A stretch of 64,000 nt of DNA from Bugula neritina (lineage: Eukaryota; Bryozoa; Gymnolaemata; Cheilostomatida; Bugulidae), in the NCBI GenBank assembly GCA_964035545.1, contig OZ037772.1, forward strand, positions 4,430,733 through 4,494,732, given 5' to 3'. A program made the translations under genes and the position numbers. Position 1 is the first letter of the stretch, and each line of letters begins with the position of its first letter. Of this stretch, positions 1-15,022 are shown piece after piece. The notes below the pieces were generated by a model, which searched no databases, was not told the DNA's origin, and saw only the letters and a program-made list of their open reading frames with translations.

Positions 1-98
1 ACACAGCAATGTGAATGGTTTGAGCCGCCGACCTGATTGGAGGCTACAAACAGTGTCTCAACATCGAGAGGCGGGATGAAGGTCTCCCGCGATGCGAA

Positions 99-911
99 TT
101 GGAGACACTGGTTCACCACGGAGCACAGTTTGAGTGGGACCAGGGTCAGCTCAAGCCGAAGGTTGACGAGTCCCCGGAGGTTGTACAGAACTTCCGCGCC
201 AACCCTGTTTTGGCCGGTAAAGTCCGGGAGCTGAAGAAGCTTCAGGAGGAGCTACCAGGGGTAGTGGCGGTCATATATCGGGGCAAAAAGAAAGGGCGAC
301 GACCCAGCGAAGAACAACTTCGGCAGGGATGCGCCGAATTCCGGCTGTACTGCCAGCGTTGGGACTCGCTGAGGATCAGGCAGGATGGTCTGCTGACCAC
401 TTCTCTAGCTGCCAACGGCAGACACCCAAAGAGGAAGAGGGTGGTCTGTCCTACTGCCATCCGCCGCGTGCTAATTTGGTGCGCAGGGGTCAAGAGAGTG
501 ATCTCCAAATTAGGACTCCAGGCCTATTGGCCTCAAATAGAGCATGACGTCGGACTCAGAGTAAAACAGTGTGAGATCTGCCAGGCCAGTAAGCATGGCC
601 GTCTCCCTGGTGAAGCGGGACGACAGAGGCTATATGCTGGAAGGCCTCGGCAAGTAGTAGCTGTAGACCTGGTCGGACCCATGCCTCCAACCCCCAGAGG
701 CAATAGTTGGATCTTAGTATTGACCGACCACTTTACGGGGTGGGCGGATGCTCTGGCTATTCCAGATGCGTCAGCCCCAACAGTGGCCAGGGTGCTAGAC
801 CAACATGTATTCTGTTACTTTGGGCTCCCCGAACAGATACACTCTGATCAAGGCGCTAAATTCCAGTCTCAACTGATGAGCGACCTCTGCCGCCTCTGGG
901 GAGTAAATTAG
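99..911 (+). pseudogene. gypsy A integrase, N-terminal part (broken)
   Basis: Encodes the linker after RNase H, the integrase zinc-binding region and the first part of the DDE core, which inserts retroelement cDNA into host DNA. Visible: the two cysteines of CEICQASK, the first catalytic Asp in VAVDLVG and the second in HSDQGAKF. Element B has an H..H pair upstream of the cysteines (in DTHKQAHAG). Here about 18 bases are missing and the residues read VLIWCAGVKR, so the HHCC zinc site lacks both histidines. The frame ends at a TAG (909-911) where B has a Gln codon. The third catalytic residue (Glu) is in the next ORF after a 1-base frameshift. Confidence 0.9.
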
Positions 912-946
912 AGCAGGACCACCCCCTATCACCCCAAGGTAACAGG

Positions 947-1459
947 GTGGTGGAGCGCAATAACAGGATGCTAAGTGATGCGCTCCGGAGTCTGCTCCTC
1001 GGACGCAGTCAAGAGGAATGGGACACGGTGTTGCCGCAAGTCATGCGCGCATACCGTAGCACTCCACACACAAGTACTGGTGAGACCCCAAACCTCTTGA
1101 TGCTTGGGAGAGAGGCTGGTGTCGCTGACCATCTTACCTGCCACGTTCCAGAGCAAGACAGCTCGGTCCATGAGTATGCTAGTGAACTAGTGGAACAGAT
1201 GAGGGTCGCACACGAAATGCTGCGGAAAAAGCAGTGGCAGGTGCGGCCCGAAGATTCCGAGGAACCACCCCTCTATCAGATTGGAGATTGGGTGTGGATG
1301 GTCAATCACCGTAGGCGTCACGGACAGGTGGCTAAGTTACAGCCCAAGTTCCTGGGACCATACGTGATAGTCGAAGCTATGCCCAACCATACCTACAAGA
1401 TCGAGCGCTCAGGACAGGTGTCCATCCAGAATGAGGATCGCTTGACCGTATTGGGCTAG
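947..1459 (+). pseudogene. gypsy A integrase, C-terminal part
   Basis: Continues the integrase in another frame. It opens with VERNNR, which holds the third catalytic residue (Glu) of the DDE triad, then the conserved AYRSTPHTSTGETPNLLMLG stretch, and ends with the SH3-like DNA-binding tail (QIGDWVWMVNHRRR, then LQPKFLGPYVIVE and YKIERSGQVS). The same blocks occur in element B at 31690-32300 (minus). Compared with B, one base is missing in the CACCCC run near 930, which explains the frame change. Clear homology, not functional as it stands. Confidence 0.9.
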
Positions 1460-1469
1460 CCCCAACGCA

Positions 1470-2090
1470 GTGGGAGAAGCCCACCCGTTGTTGGAGCCCA
1501 GGAGACAGACGACAACGCGCGGGCTACGGCGGCATGGACCTGAATATGAAGTGGTCATTCCGCGGGAAGAAGACTTGGTGAGAGATGAGCGACCGCTTTT
1601 GCCTACAGAAGCGCGTCCGCCACCGCCAAGTCTGATCCCATCACTTGCAGAGACCGAGCCGGTTCCGGAAGTGCAAGCCCCCACGGAGGGAAGGGCTCTA
1701 TCCGGAGAACAGGAAGAAGTGACCACTCACGGTGAAGTAGAGACGCCGCCAGAAGCCCCTACTAGTACACCGGCGAGTGCGCCACTCCCCCTAGAGCGGG
1801 GACAACGTACGAGGCAACCCCAATCATATTTGAAAGACTTCGTATGTGACTGCATTAGAAGCAGCGCGTATGAGAGTCTAGGGGAAAACCGTACGGAAAA
1901 ATGTAGGAGTTGCGAGCCCCACGCAAATATCAACTTTTGCGAGGGCGGAATAGTGGAAGGAATTAATGCGCGTAAAGCAAATAGTTCCAACCTCGTGCCA
2001 CAGCAACGATGCCCAGCTTTTTCTTACGCTGATATCACTAAGGGCAGACAAACCTCGCAACTACCTCCAACTATTACCAATGAACATTGA
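1470..2090 (+). pseudogene. gypsy A pol C-terminal tail
   Basis: Proline- and glutamate-rich reading frame directly after the integrase stop at 1459. It ends with a basic RGQRTRQPQSYLKDF stretch of the kind that closes many Ty3/gypsy integrases. Probably the low-complexity tail of pol, continuous with the integrase before a frameshift around 1459-1470. The segment after about residue 130 shows no domain. Function inferred from position only. Confidence 0.55.
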
Positions 2091-2148
2091 GTATGGAAGC
2101 TAATATCAAGTTTACAGGTAAGCCAGTATAAGTCTTGTATTTCTATCC

Positions 2149-2895
2149 ATGGAAACAGGCTCGATGCCAGTAAACTCTGAGCTAATCAGTCGGATTAAAT
2201 CAGAATTACTGGGGACCACGTTTCACGTGAATGACGACGAGGACACAGTAATGGCCGACGGTCTGTTAGACCTAGAGCAAGACACTGTCCTTCTTGTTCA
2301 GTCCAAGCGTGAGCAACTGGTCTCTCGAGTGCCTTATAAAAGTTGTGACTCTCAGACTAGTAACAGTCGCCCGTCACCAGAATTATGTTGTAAAGATCCA
2401 CCGCGATCTGACATTCATTCTACTTTTGTAGAAGACACACTCGCTCCTGTCTCTCCGGGGATGCCCTCGTTAGAGATAGCATGGAATCCAGAACCTACCC
2501 TGCAACTTTCCACTACTAAACACCTACCACACCAGCTGGAAACTACACCAAGCTGGACTATTCCTGCCACGGAGGTAGAAATAAAGAAATACAAAGGTGA
2601 TGACAGCAACCGGGAATGCCGCTTATGCCAACAACGGTTCACGACACACCGGCGGCTAAGAGCCCATCTGCCGCAGCACTTTATAACAACATTCTGCCCC
2701 TGCGGGGAGTATAGTTATAATAAGAATTACATGTTACGAGACCAACGGTCAATGCACTGCTTCCAGGGCCACATCTATGACGTGGATGAATCTTCTTACC
2801 TCTCGTTTCTTAACCCTTCATCACAGACTCAGCTCGGCTATCTCGCCTGGAGCAAGGCTTCCCTCCACCACGACCAATCACCCCAGGACCAGTAG
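2149..2895 (+). CDS. gypsy A extra ORF (ORF3), zinc-finger protein
   Basis: A 248-residue ORF downstream of integrase, where some gypsy elements carry env. No signal peptide or membrane segment is visible, so it is not env-like. Residues 157-177 form a C2H2 pattern (C157, C160, H173, H177; spacing 2-12-3). It is followed by TFCPCG (C183, C185) and a later His/Cys pair near 203-204, perhaps a second metal site, then CFQGHIYDVD and a Tyr/Phe-rich tail. Element B encodes the same arrangement at 31145-31651 (minus), so this is a conserved part of the family and not a chance ORF. Downstream sequence (2962-3137) in another frame contains a short coiled-coil-like segment (LREVETRTNELEQEIHRL) also echoed in B. 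Function unknown; nucleic-acid binding is an inference. Confidence 0.7.
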   Translation: METGSMPVNSELISRIKSELLGTTFHVNDDEDTVMADGLLDLEQDTVLLVQSKREQLVSRVPYKSCDSQTSNSRPSPELCCKDPPRSDIHSTFVEDTLAPVSPGMPSLEIAWNPEPTLQLSTTKHLPHQLETTPSWTIPATEVEIKKYKGDDSNRECRLCQQRFTTHRRLRAHLPQHFITTFCPCGEYSYNKNYMLRDQRSMHCFQGHIYDVDESSYLSFLNPSSQTQLGYLAWSKASLHHDQSPQDQ

Positions 2896-3139
2896 TCAAA
2901 CTCTCTAGGTCCTCTAGCTCTCCACCCCTCGACTCCATGCGTCGACCACGAACACTTTCCCGTGTCGTGTTACAGAGAGTCAACACGCAGACATACACAC
3001 TTCCTCCCCCACTTCCTCCTTCACTCCAGACATAGACACCAATGGTCCCCCTCCCGTTTTTCCCCTCTGGCCCGCAATCTGCGGGAGGTCGAGACCCGAA
3101 CCAATGAGCTCGAACAAGAAATACACCGGTTAGCCGGTG

Positions 3140-5947
<2,808 letters not shown>

Positions 5948-5951
5948 ATAT

Positions 5952-8900
5952 AGAGAGAAATATTAGTGCAGCGCTTGCACTAAAGTTGTTCAAAGAGCCT
6001 TTTATTGTCAGTATAGCCTGCACCCCACCTCTAATAGTTGTTAGACCTGCACTTATTTTGATGAAATTGAAAATTAATCCGATTAGTGTAAGCTGAAAAA
6101 TATTTTGTAGTAGCTCTGAAACCACTTAGTTGTTAAGTCAACGCTACTTTTCACAAGTATTACGTAATCATCATACCTAGGTCTGAATGAAGCTAAACAG
6201 TAGTTGATAGGAGCAGAAAGTGAGATCAATGCTACAACTACATATGTTCAAGCAAAATTTTATTTACATAAGAATTATGGAACAATCGGCAGTTGTTTAC
6301 CTAACAACATTATTCGTTCACATGTGCACTAATGATGATCACAAACCTTTATAGGAAGCTAGGATAGATTTGAACCCTACATTTGGGTCATTTCAATTGG
6401 TGCTTCCCAGTTAGATGCTATTTATACATTTTACGTGCAATTTATTTGAATACTATTGAAATATATGTGTATTTAAATAAATTTGAGTCAATTGCTTTTT
6501 ATAATTGGCACACAAATAAATTTCTTTGCTCTGCATAAACCTATTAATTTTGCATTTTCTATATCTTCTGTTTTTTGAAAAAATGTTATTATTAATGCAT
6601 TTAATGCTTTTTTTCAACACAAATTTGGAAAAATTTAAATATTTTTGCAAATATATCATATTGTTGGTTATTTTATGTTTAGCAATCGATATGAAAGTTA
6701 TATAAGGGTATATAGGTATATAATACTTAGTACCAAAACAAAAAATACAACCCAACTGGGGAGCATATAAGTGGATTGAAACTCCTTCAACTTACTAGCT
6801 GTTTATGATTTCGAAATTTTTTTGAAGCCAAGACATTTTCAAATAGCTTGTTACCAGACTACTATTAAACATTGCCCCACTCCGTTTATCAAAGACTAAA
6901 GTTGAATTTATCAACAAAAAATTTCAACTGCACATATCTCTTGCATGGGAAGTTTAGGCTTCACTAGTCAATTTCATTCATGGAAAGGAAAGCCAACTAA
7001 TTTAAAATGTGTGTAAAAGAGAGATCAGGGAGATGCACCATTAAACTCCAATGTACTCAGTTATCAGCAAATGTGTTTCAAACAAGAAGCTTAAAATTAA
7101 CAATGAAACAAGCTACTGAATAGTCAATTGTGGATCAGGTGAACCACTTCAAAAGCCTTGTGTAAACTTGTGTAAACTACCCGGTGGAACAAAAGAAGAT
7201 GTTGCATAACAGAGCTATAGTAAGGAAATATTTAAATTGTAATTCAAAGGCAAGAAACTGGCTTACCAAGCAGTGACAGAGCAAAGCAAAGGTTATTACA
7301 TAACAGCACATAGTTTTCATTCACGGCTTTTGACAGAAGAAATATTTTGCCAGCATAGTGAACACCAGAGGCTCAGACTAAGAGGTTGTGCTTTGAGATT
7401 CAGTGAATTTGTGCTTCCAAACAACCCCACAACATGGAAAACATTGAATCATTTCATCACATGGGTAAAGATTGCAGCTACCTCAGAGATAGAAGATGAT
7501 CACTTTCTTTCAGAGTTAGGAACTGAAGTTGTCATTGCAGCAAAAGGTAAGCCCAATCATTTGCTTAACGTTGTCATTTGATATCACAATGACAGTATGA
7601 GTATGACTATTGCTGTAGCCAGATAATTGAATTTGTGCAACCATAACTTTTAAGAGACCACATTGACTAATAATTCCCAAACTACTCTATTCCTATATCA
7701 ATTTGATATGAGTTTTCCTGTAGCAATCTATTTTCAAAAAATTTAGCGTTTTATTTCCACTTCACCTTCTAGCAATTTGTGCTAAATTCATTAATTTGAA
7801 TTCCCTCCCCCATTGTAAAAGTATTGTTAATAATGCAGTTTAGCAGCCTACAAGTAGTTATTAGCCTTAATCAGCTGCCAAGCTAGCTTCTTGTTTTATA
7901 GCTAAATACCAAAATGCCAATATTAGTGGTGAGTTGGCAAAGTTGGCAAAATTTTTCATTAACTTCCGTGCCACCAGTTTATTCTTTTATTTATCTTTGC
8001 ACAGCACAATTAAATATAAAAACATGTTTAAGTAGCAATATTTTTCTTGGTAGTACTTTATTTGTTTTTCAATTTATAGACATACTGAAACTTATCAATA
8101 TCTGTTATCTCGATATGAGAGGTCCATATAAAATGCTGACTCCAGCTTAAATTGTGATTCACTGACATTTTGAGATAAATTTAATGCAGAGAAGCTTCTA
8201 TTAACTAAACTAATTATGCCCAACAGCTCTTGCATTTGTAATTAAGAAAGAAGTAAAATAAAATGATGGCAAAAATTGTTACTAAATTTTGATAAGCTCA
8301 AACTAACCCAAACACTATGCAACATAATGATCATAAGTTTGCCAAAGCCTGTATGGTTATTCAGAATCAAACGATTGGTACGATGGTGCTGAAAATATGC
8401 TGAAAGATTCATAGCTAACATCATTGATACTATTAGTTTTGGCCTTAGACTTCAGCTTCTTCAAAGTTGAACTTAATTTATTTACGCTGCTTGTGATTGT
8501 ATATCTAACCAAATGTTTACTGTTCATACTAATACAGTTTAAATATTACCCAACTTTTATCTTTTGTTGTAGATCCCATAACATTGTTTAAGAACATGCA
8601 CTCAAAGATGCTGAATAGGAGCACAAAAAAGAATTTGACCGCTACAAAACTTTGAATCATGCTGAGACCTTCAGCCTGCAAACAGGCGCACTCACCACTA
8701 CATTACAAGCGTCACTGGGTGCTCTCGACACTACACCTTACCCACTTTTCAAGAACTCAGCTGCCTTTTTTATACTACTCCTTCAGGCTTCCCTGGCCAC
8801 TCAACTCCTCTTGGAGTACTACCACACTTTACTAACTGCTGGAATTAGTTATAAAACTCCCCCCTCCCGTACTTGGGTTACTATCACAGACCTCGGACTT

Positions 8901-9153
8901 GCACACAGGTGTGCTAACCATTACACACCACAACTGCTTGGTTATCACTACACTACAGAGCAAGAATGTAATGACACACACTATGGTCTTAGCAGGTTCT
9001 GCTAATATTGAGAAAAGTTAACTGAGTTTACAGTCGTAGAAAAATTCTGCAAATGTTTATTTTCATGTTTTTTTTCTTATTTTAATCTTCAGAAGTTATT
9101 TTTTGTTGCATTTCTTATATTCAACTATCATATACAATAAAATCCACATTACT
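5952..9153. repeat. tandem copy A1 (about 3.2 kb)
   Basis: First of two highly similar direct copies. It includes an open frame at 7273-7581 followed by a donor-like AAAGGTAAGC, a second frame at 8652-9005, and a SINE-like segment. Differences from A2 are scattered substitutions and small indels (for example A1 has about 12 extra bases near 6978), consistent with an old duplication. Confidence 0.9.
8690..9005. repeat. SINE-like segment inside A1 (also 11856-12177 in A2)
   Basis: This stretch resembles the tRNA-derived repeat at 38255-38580: both contain CACTGGGT, a block with ACTCCTTCAG and GGCT(C)CCTTGGCCAC, and an antisense A-box-like GTGTGCTAACCATTACAC. The long frames here (8652-9005 and 11818-12177) are therefore probably repeat sequence, not a gene. 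Confidence 0.5.
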
Positions 9154-9157
9154 ACAC

Positions 9158-12100
9158 AGAGAGAAATATTAGTGCAGCGCTTGCACTAAAGTTGTTCAAA
9201 GAGCCTTTTATTGTCGGTATAGCCTGCACCACACCTCTAATAGTTGTTAGACCTGCACTTATTTTGATGAAATTGAAAATTAATCCGATTAGTGTAAGCT
9301 GAAAAATATTTTGTAGTAGCTCTGAAACCACTTAGTTGTTAAGTCAACATTACTTTTCACAAGTATTACGTAATCATCATCCCTAGGTCTGAATCAAGCT
9401 AAACAGTAGTTGATAGGAGCAGAAAGTGAGATCAATGCTACAACTACATATGTTCAAGCAAAATTTTATTTACATAAGAATTATGGAACAATCGGCAGTT
9501 GTTTACCTAACATTATTCGTTCACATGTGCACTAATGATGATCACAAACCTTTATAGGAAGCTAGGATAGAGTTGAACGCTACATTTGGGTCATTTCAAT
9601 TGGTGCTTCCCAGTTAGATGCTATTTATACATTTTACGTGCAATTTATTTGAATACTATTGAAATATATGTGTATTTAAATAAATTTGCGTCAATTGCTT
9701 TTTATAATTGGCACACAAATAAATTTCTTTGCTCTGCATAAACCTATTAATTTTGCATTTTCTATATTTTTTGTTTTTTGAAAAAATGTTATTATTAATG
9801 CATTTAATGCTTTTTTTCAACACAAATTTGGAAAAATTTAAATATTATTGCAAATATATCATATTGTTGGTTATTTTATGTTTAGCAATTGATATGAAAG
9901 TTATATAAGGGTATATAGGTATATAATACTTAGTACCAAAACAAAAAATACAACCTAACTGGGGAGCATATAAGTGGAATGAAACTCCTTCAACCTACTA
10001 GCTGTTTATGATTTCGAAATTTTTTTGAAGCCAAGACATTTTCAAATAGCTTGTTACCAGACTACTATTAAACATTGCCCCACTCCGTTTATCAAAGACT
10101 TAAGTTGAATTTATCAACAAAAAATTTCAACTGCACATATCTCTTGCATGGGTAGTTTAGGCTTCACTAGTCAATTTAAAATGTGTGTAAAAGAGAGATC
10201 AGGGAGATGCACCATTAAACTCAAATGTACTCAGTTATCAGCAAATGTGTTTCAAACAAGAAGCTTAAAATTAACAATGAAACAAGCTACTGAATAGTCA
10301 ATTGTGGATCAGGTGAACCACTTCAAAAGCCTTGTGTAAACTTGTGTAAACTACCTGGTGGAACAAGAGAAGATGTTGCATAACAGAGCTATAGTATGGA
10401 AATATTTAAATTGTAATTCAAAGGCAAGAAACTGGCTTACCAAGCAGTGACAGAGCAAAGCAAAGGTTATTACATAACAGCACATAGTTTTCATTCACGG
10501 CTATTGACAGAAGAAATATTTTGCCGGCATAGTGAACACCAGAGGCTCAGAATAAAGGTTGTGCTTTGAGATTCAGCGAATTTGTGCTTCCAAACAACCC
10601 CACAACATGGAAAACATTGAATCATTTCATCACATGGGTAAAGATTGCAGCTACCTCTCAGAGATAGAAGATGATCACTTTCTTTCAGAGTTAGGAACTG
10701 AAGTTGTCATTGCAGCAAAAGGTAAGCCCAATCACTTGCTTAACGTTGTCATTTGATATCACAATGACAGTATGACTATTGCTGTAGACAGATAATTGAA
10801 TTTGTGCAACCATAACTTTTAAGAAACCACATTGACTGATATTTCCCAAACTACTCTATTCCTATATCAATTTGATACGAGTTTTCCTGTAACAATCTAT
10901 TTTCAAAAAACTTAGCGTTTTATTTCCACTTCACCTTCTAGCAATTTGTGCTAAATTCATTAATTTGAATTCCCTCCCCATTGTAAAAGTATTGTTAATA
11001 ATTCAGTTTAGCAGCCTACAAGTAGTTATTAGCCTTAATCAGCTGCCAAGCTAGCTTCTTGTTTTATAGCTAAGTACCAAAATGCCAATATTAGTGCAAA
11101 GTTGGCAAAATTTTTCATTAACTTCCGTGCCACCAGTTTATTCTTTTATTTATCTTTGCACAGCACAATTAAAAATAAATATAAAAACATGTTTAAGTAG
11201 CAATATTTTTTTTTGGTAGTACTTTATTTGTTTTTCAATTTATAGACATACTGAAACTTATCAATATTTGTTATCTCGATATAAGGGGTCCATATAAAAT
11301 GCTGACTCCAGCTTAAATTGTGATTCACTGACATTTTGAGATAATTTTAATGCAGAGAAGCTTCTATTAACTAAACTAATTATGCCCAACAGCTCTTGCA
11401 TTTGTAATTAAGAAAGAAGTAAAATAAAATGATGGCAAAAATTGTTAGTAAATTTTGATAAGCTCAAACTAACCCAAACACTACGCAACATAATGATCAT
11501 AAGTTTGCCAAAGCCTGTATGGTTATTCAGAATCAAACGATTGGTACGATGGTGCTGAAAATATGCTGAAAGATTCGTAGCTAACATCATTGATACTATT
11601 AGTTTTGGCCTTAGACTTCAGCTTCTTCAAAGTTGAACTTAATTTATTTACGCTGCTTGTGATTGTATATCTTAACCAAATGTTTACTGTTTATACTAAT
11701 ACAGTTTAAATATTACCCAACTTTTATCTTTTGTTGTAGATCCCATAACATTTTTAAGACCATGCACTCAAACATGCTGAATAGAAGCACAAAAAAGAAT
11801 TTGACCGCTACAAAACTTTGAATCATGCTGAGACCTTCAGCCTGCAAACAGGCGCACTCACCACTACATTACAAGCGTCACTGGGTGCTCTCGACACTAC
11901 ACCTCACCCACTTCTCAAGAACCCAGCTGCCTATTTTATACTACTTCTTCAGGCTTCCCTGGCCACTCAACTCCTCTTGGAGTACTACCACACTTTACTA
12001 ACCGCTGGAATTAGTTATAAAACTTCCCCCTCCCCCTCCCGTACTTGGGTTACTATCACGGACCCCGGACTTACACACAGGTGTGCTAACCATTACACAC

Positions 12101-12326
12101 CACAACTGCTTGGTTATCGCTACACTACAGAGCAAAAATGTAATGACACGCACTATGGTCTTAGCAGGTTCTGCTAATATTGAGAAAAGGTAACTGAATT
12201 TACAGTCGTAGAAAAATTCTGCAAATGTTTATTTTCATGTTTTTTTTTCTTATTTTAATCTTTAGAAGTTATTTTTTGTTGCATTTCTTGTATTCAACTA
12301 TCATATACAATAAAATCTACATTACT
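9158..12326. repeat. tandem copy A2 (about 3.2 kb)
   Basis: Second direct copy, starting directly where A1 ends (ACTACACAGAGAGAAAT). Internal landmarks recur in order: the frame ending GTEVVIAAK at about 10720 and the frame at 11818-12177. A2 ends at ACATTACTATA, where the unrelated B repeat begins. Confidence 0.9.
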
Positions 12327-12910
12327 ATACTCTCATACTGGTTAGAAGTTATGACAAGTTAGTTCAGAGTGATCAGTAATAATTTTTGCAGAAGCTTATT
12401 TCCAACGAAAATTAGAGCAGCATGGAACATTTATAAGTTCAGCTTTGAATATAACTTAGTTCAGCATTGAGCATATCTAAGATCATCATTGAACAGAAAT
12501 AAGATCATCATTAAACATATATAATATCACTATTGAGCATAAATAAGATCACCATTGAATATATATAAGCTCACCATTGAACATATATAATATCGCTATT
12601 GAACATAAATAAGATCACTATTGAACATATATAATATCACAATTGAGCATAAATAAGATCACCATTGAAAATATATAAGCTCACCATTGAACATATATAA
12701 GATCACCATTGAACATAATTTGGCTCATTGTGATAAATACAAAGAATCAACTTCACAACTCTTTATATCAACATTGATCTAACATACTATTCACTGTGAA
12801 CAGTACCTGACACTAATTTCTATTCACTGCTGGTCAATTTAGGGATCCAAAAAACGAGAGGTTTTAGTTGTCAGCTTATGTTCACTCTAACACTAATATT
12901 TCTCTCTGTG
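12327..12910. repeat. tandem copy B1
   Basis: Begins TATACTCTCATACTGG and ends at the inverted terminal sequence. Contains an internal array of roughly 24-bp units (variants of ATTGAACATAAATAAGATCAC, 12470-12720). Confidence 0.9.
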
Positions 12911-13434
12911 TATACTCTCATACTGGTTAGAAGTTATGACAAGTTAGTTCAGAGTGATCAGTAATAATTTTTGCAGAAGCTTATTTCCAACGAAAATTAG
13001 AGCAGCATGGAACATTTATAAGTTCAGCTTTGAATATAACTTAGTTCAGCATTGAGCATATCTGAGATCATCATTGAACATAAATAAGATCACTATTAAA
13101 CATAATATATAATATCACTATTGAACATAAATAAGATCACTATTAAACATATATAATATCACTATTGAGCATAAATAAGATCACCATTAAAAATATATAA
13201 GCTCACTATTGAACATATATAAGATCACCATTGAACATAATTTGGCTCATTGTGATAAATACAAAGAATCAACTTCACAACTCTTTATATCAACATTGAT
13301 CTAACATACTATTCACTGTGAACAGTACCTGACACTGATTTCTATTCACTGCTGGTCAATTTAGGGATCCAAAAAACGAGAGGTTTTAGTTGTCAGCTTA
13401 TGTTCACTCTAACACTAATATTTCTCTCTGTGTA
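12911..13434. repeat. tandem copy B2
   Basis: Second copy of B, shorter because its internal array (about 13060-13240) has fewer units. It ends in the perfect inverted match to the start of A2. Confidence 0.9.
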
Positions 13435-15022
13435 TAGTTGCTAGCCTTTGCTAATTCTAAACTAAATGGTTGTGTCTTCTTCAATATATGAAAGAAAAAT
13501 GTAAGTAGCCGCAAAAAAGTTATAAGAAAATTAAAGACATTCATCATTTGTTTTAATTTGTCGTAGTTCCTGGCCTAATGTATTGGGATATGAGGTTAAT
13601 AAAAGATTTTATTTCTTATATTCTTACTTTTAAATTCTTATTTTGCCTGTCACTTAGTAAGAATAAGAGCAAATTCACAGCTTAGCTATTATATACTAAT
13701 TACCAAATAGCTACAATGTCCACATTCATGTCTACTTTTTAGTTGAATTGTTTAGAGGTATTATAGCTGCAAATATTTAGCCATTCTACAGTTAGCTGGT
13801 GTATTTGCTCCAATTGTGTTTACATGAGACATACTCAGGGTTCCCCCCAGTTTCTATTAATTACATGCAACAAAATATTCCCAGCAAAGTGCTTGCTTAT
13901 TTTATGAATGTTACTATACATAATATTTATAAAAAGTATGATTTTCATTTTCTAATGCTTTTAAATATAGCAGTTGAAGTAAAATATATTGTTTAGAGTT
14001 TATATATGGAGGGGAGTTGCCAATTGGAATTAAACTGAATTGTTACTCTTAGAGACAGACGACCAGTGTAGCACTGGTGCTACATGTCTTTTTCAAACTT
14101 TAAAACTAGTTGCTGAATTGGTTTCCCTGTTTTGAAAAATTTTTCAAGTAAAATAATTCAGTTAGAAAAAATATTGTTCACGCAATGGGTGAATATCAAG
14201 ATCTAAATTTCTTGCTAGTCATATAATTTTACTACCTATACACACAAAAAAGAGTAAGACATGTATAGATAGTTTTCAATAATATGTGTTAATAAGTTTG
14301 AATTTATTATCTCTTGATTCCCATTAAGTTTATTGTGAATAAAACTTGGTGTATCTTATATGCTACAGGGTCTAATATTTAGTAGCAAAAGTCAGCTGCA
14401 AGCATTTCTTAACATCTCCTATTATAAAAGTTAACATTGTAGTGACAGCAGACAAAATTTTCAGCTATTATGCTCAGTCAGTTGAAAAAGGTCTTTCATA
14501 GAAACTATAAACTTTGCATGTACTGAGATAACACAAAACCAAGAAAAATAGAACAGCTAGCTTGAAGATTTTTCTTTATTGTACAGTATTTGAGGGTAAA
14601 CTTCTTCAAAAGAATTTATAATTATGACAGTGCTTTTTAAGTTGTGGCCAAATAGGCTAATTCCAGGATTTCTTTATAAGGTTCAGACCAAAGTACAACT
14701 TTTGGCAGCCATTTCTAGTAAATTAAAAACTTTTAAGCTTACTTAAGCTTCCTGATTATTATGAAGATGAAAAGAAACTCGGCCCAGAACTACGCAGGGT
14801 TTCCATTATCTTTCGCTTAATTATAGGGATGCAGTCTCCCTCCAGACCTTAGTAAAAGTAATTGCAGGAACAGATAATTTTCTTCATTACTATAGCAGTA
14901 TATAAATAAGAAATTTTGTCAAACCTGCTATTCTGACACTGGAAAGTTGCATTTCAGCTAGGTGAAGCTTGCCGGGAAGCCATAGTACTTTTAAACACTA
15001 TATAACCAAATTGTTAGAAGAA
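13435..15022. other. intergenic, no gene seen
   Basis: AT-rich, stops in all frames. The 65-codon frame at 13799-13996 shows no motif or codon pattern that supports a gene. Confidence 0.6.

Larger units (their letters stand above)
1..3137 (+). mobile_element. Ty3/gypsy element A, 3' half, inactive
   Basis: The first 100 bases match, on the opposite strand, the RNase H-end region of gypsy element B near 33200-33300, so the window opens inside pol. Order: end of RNase H, integrase zinc-binding region, integrase core (two ORFs), integrase C-terminal tail, then an extra zinc-finger ORF. No LTR is seen at the 3' side: similarity stops where a TG array starts. The element is dead: a stop codon and a frameshift split the integrase core near 910-945, and the zinc-binding histidines are deleted. 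Its 5' part lies outside the window. Confidence 0.9.
5948..13434. mobile_element. composite TIR-bounded repeat, A-A-B-B architecture
   Basis: The left end of the second A copy (from 9154) begins ACACAGAGAGAAATATTAGT. The exact reverse complement closes the region at 13413-13433 and also occurs at 12891-12911; the left end of the first A copy (5948) differs by two bases. These 21-bp termini suggest a DNA transposon, probably non-autonomous. The A part (5952-about 9153 and 9158-about 12326, period 3206) and the B part (12327-12910 and 12911-13434) are each present twice in tandem. No transposase is recognisable. No clear target-site duplication was found. Confidence 0.7.

Noticed and set aside
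2149-2895. Envelope gene of the gypsy element
   Set aside because: Position fits, but there is no signal peptide, cleavage site or membrane span; zinc-finger motifs instead.
8652-9005. 117-codon protein-coding gene (and its copy at 11818-12177)
   Set aside because: The DNA resembles the SINE region at 38255-38580 and contains an antisense tRNA A box; the frame is likely accidental.
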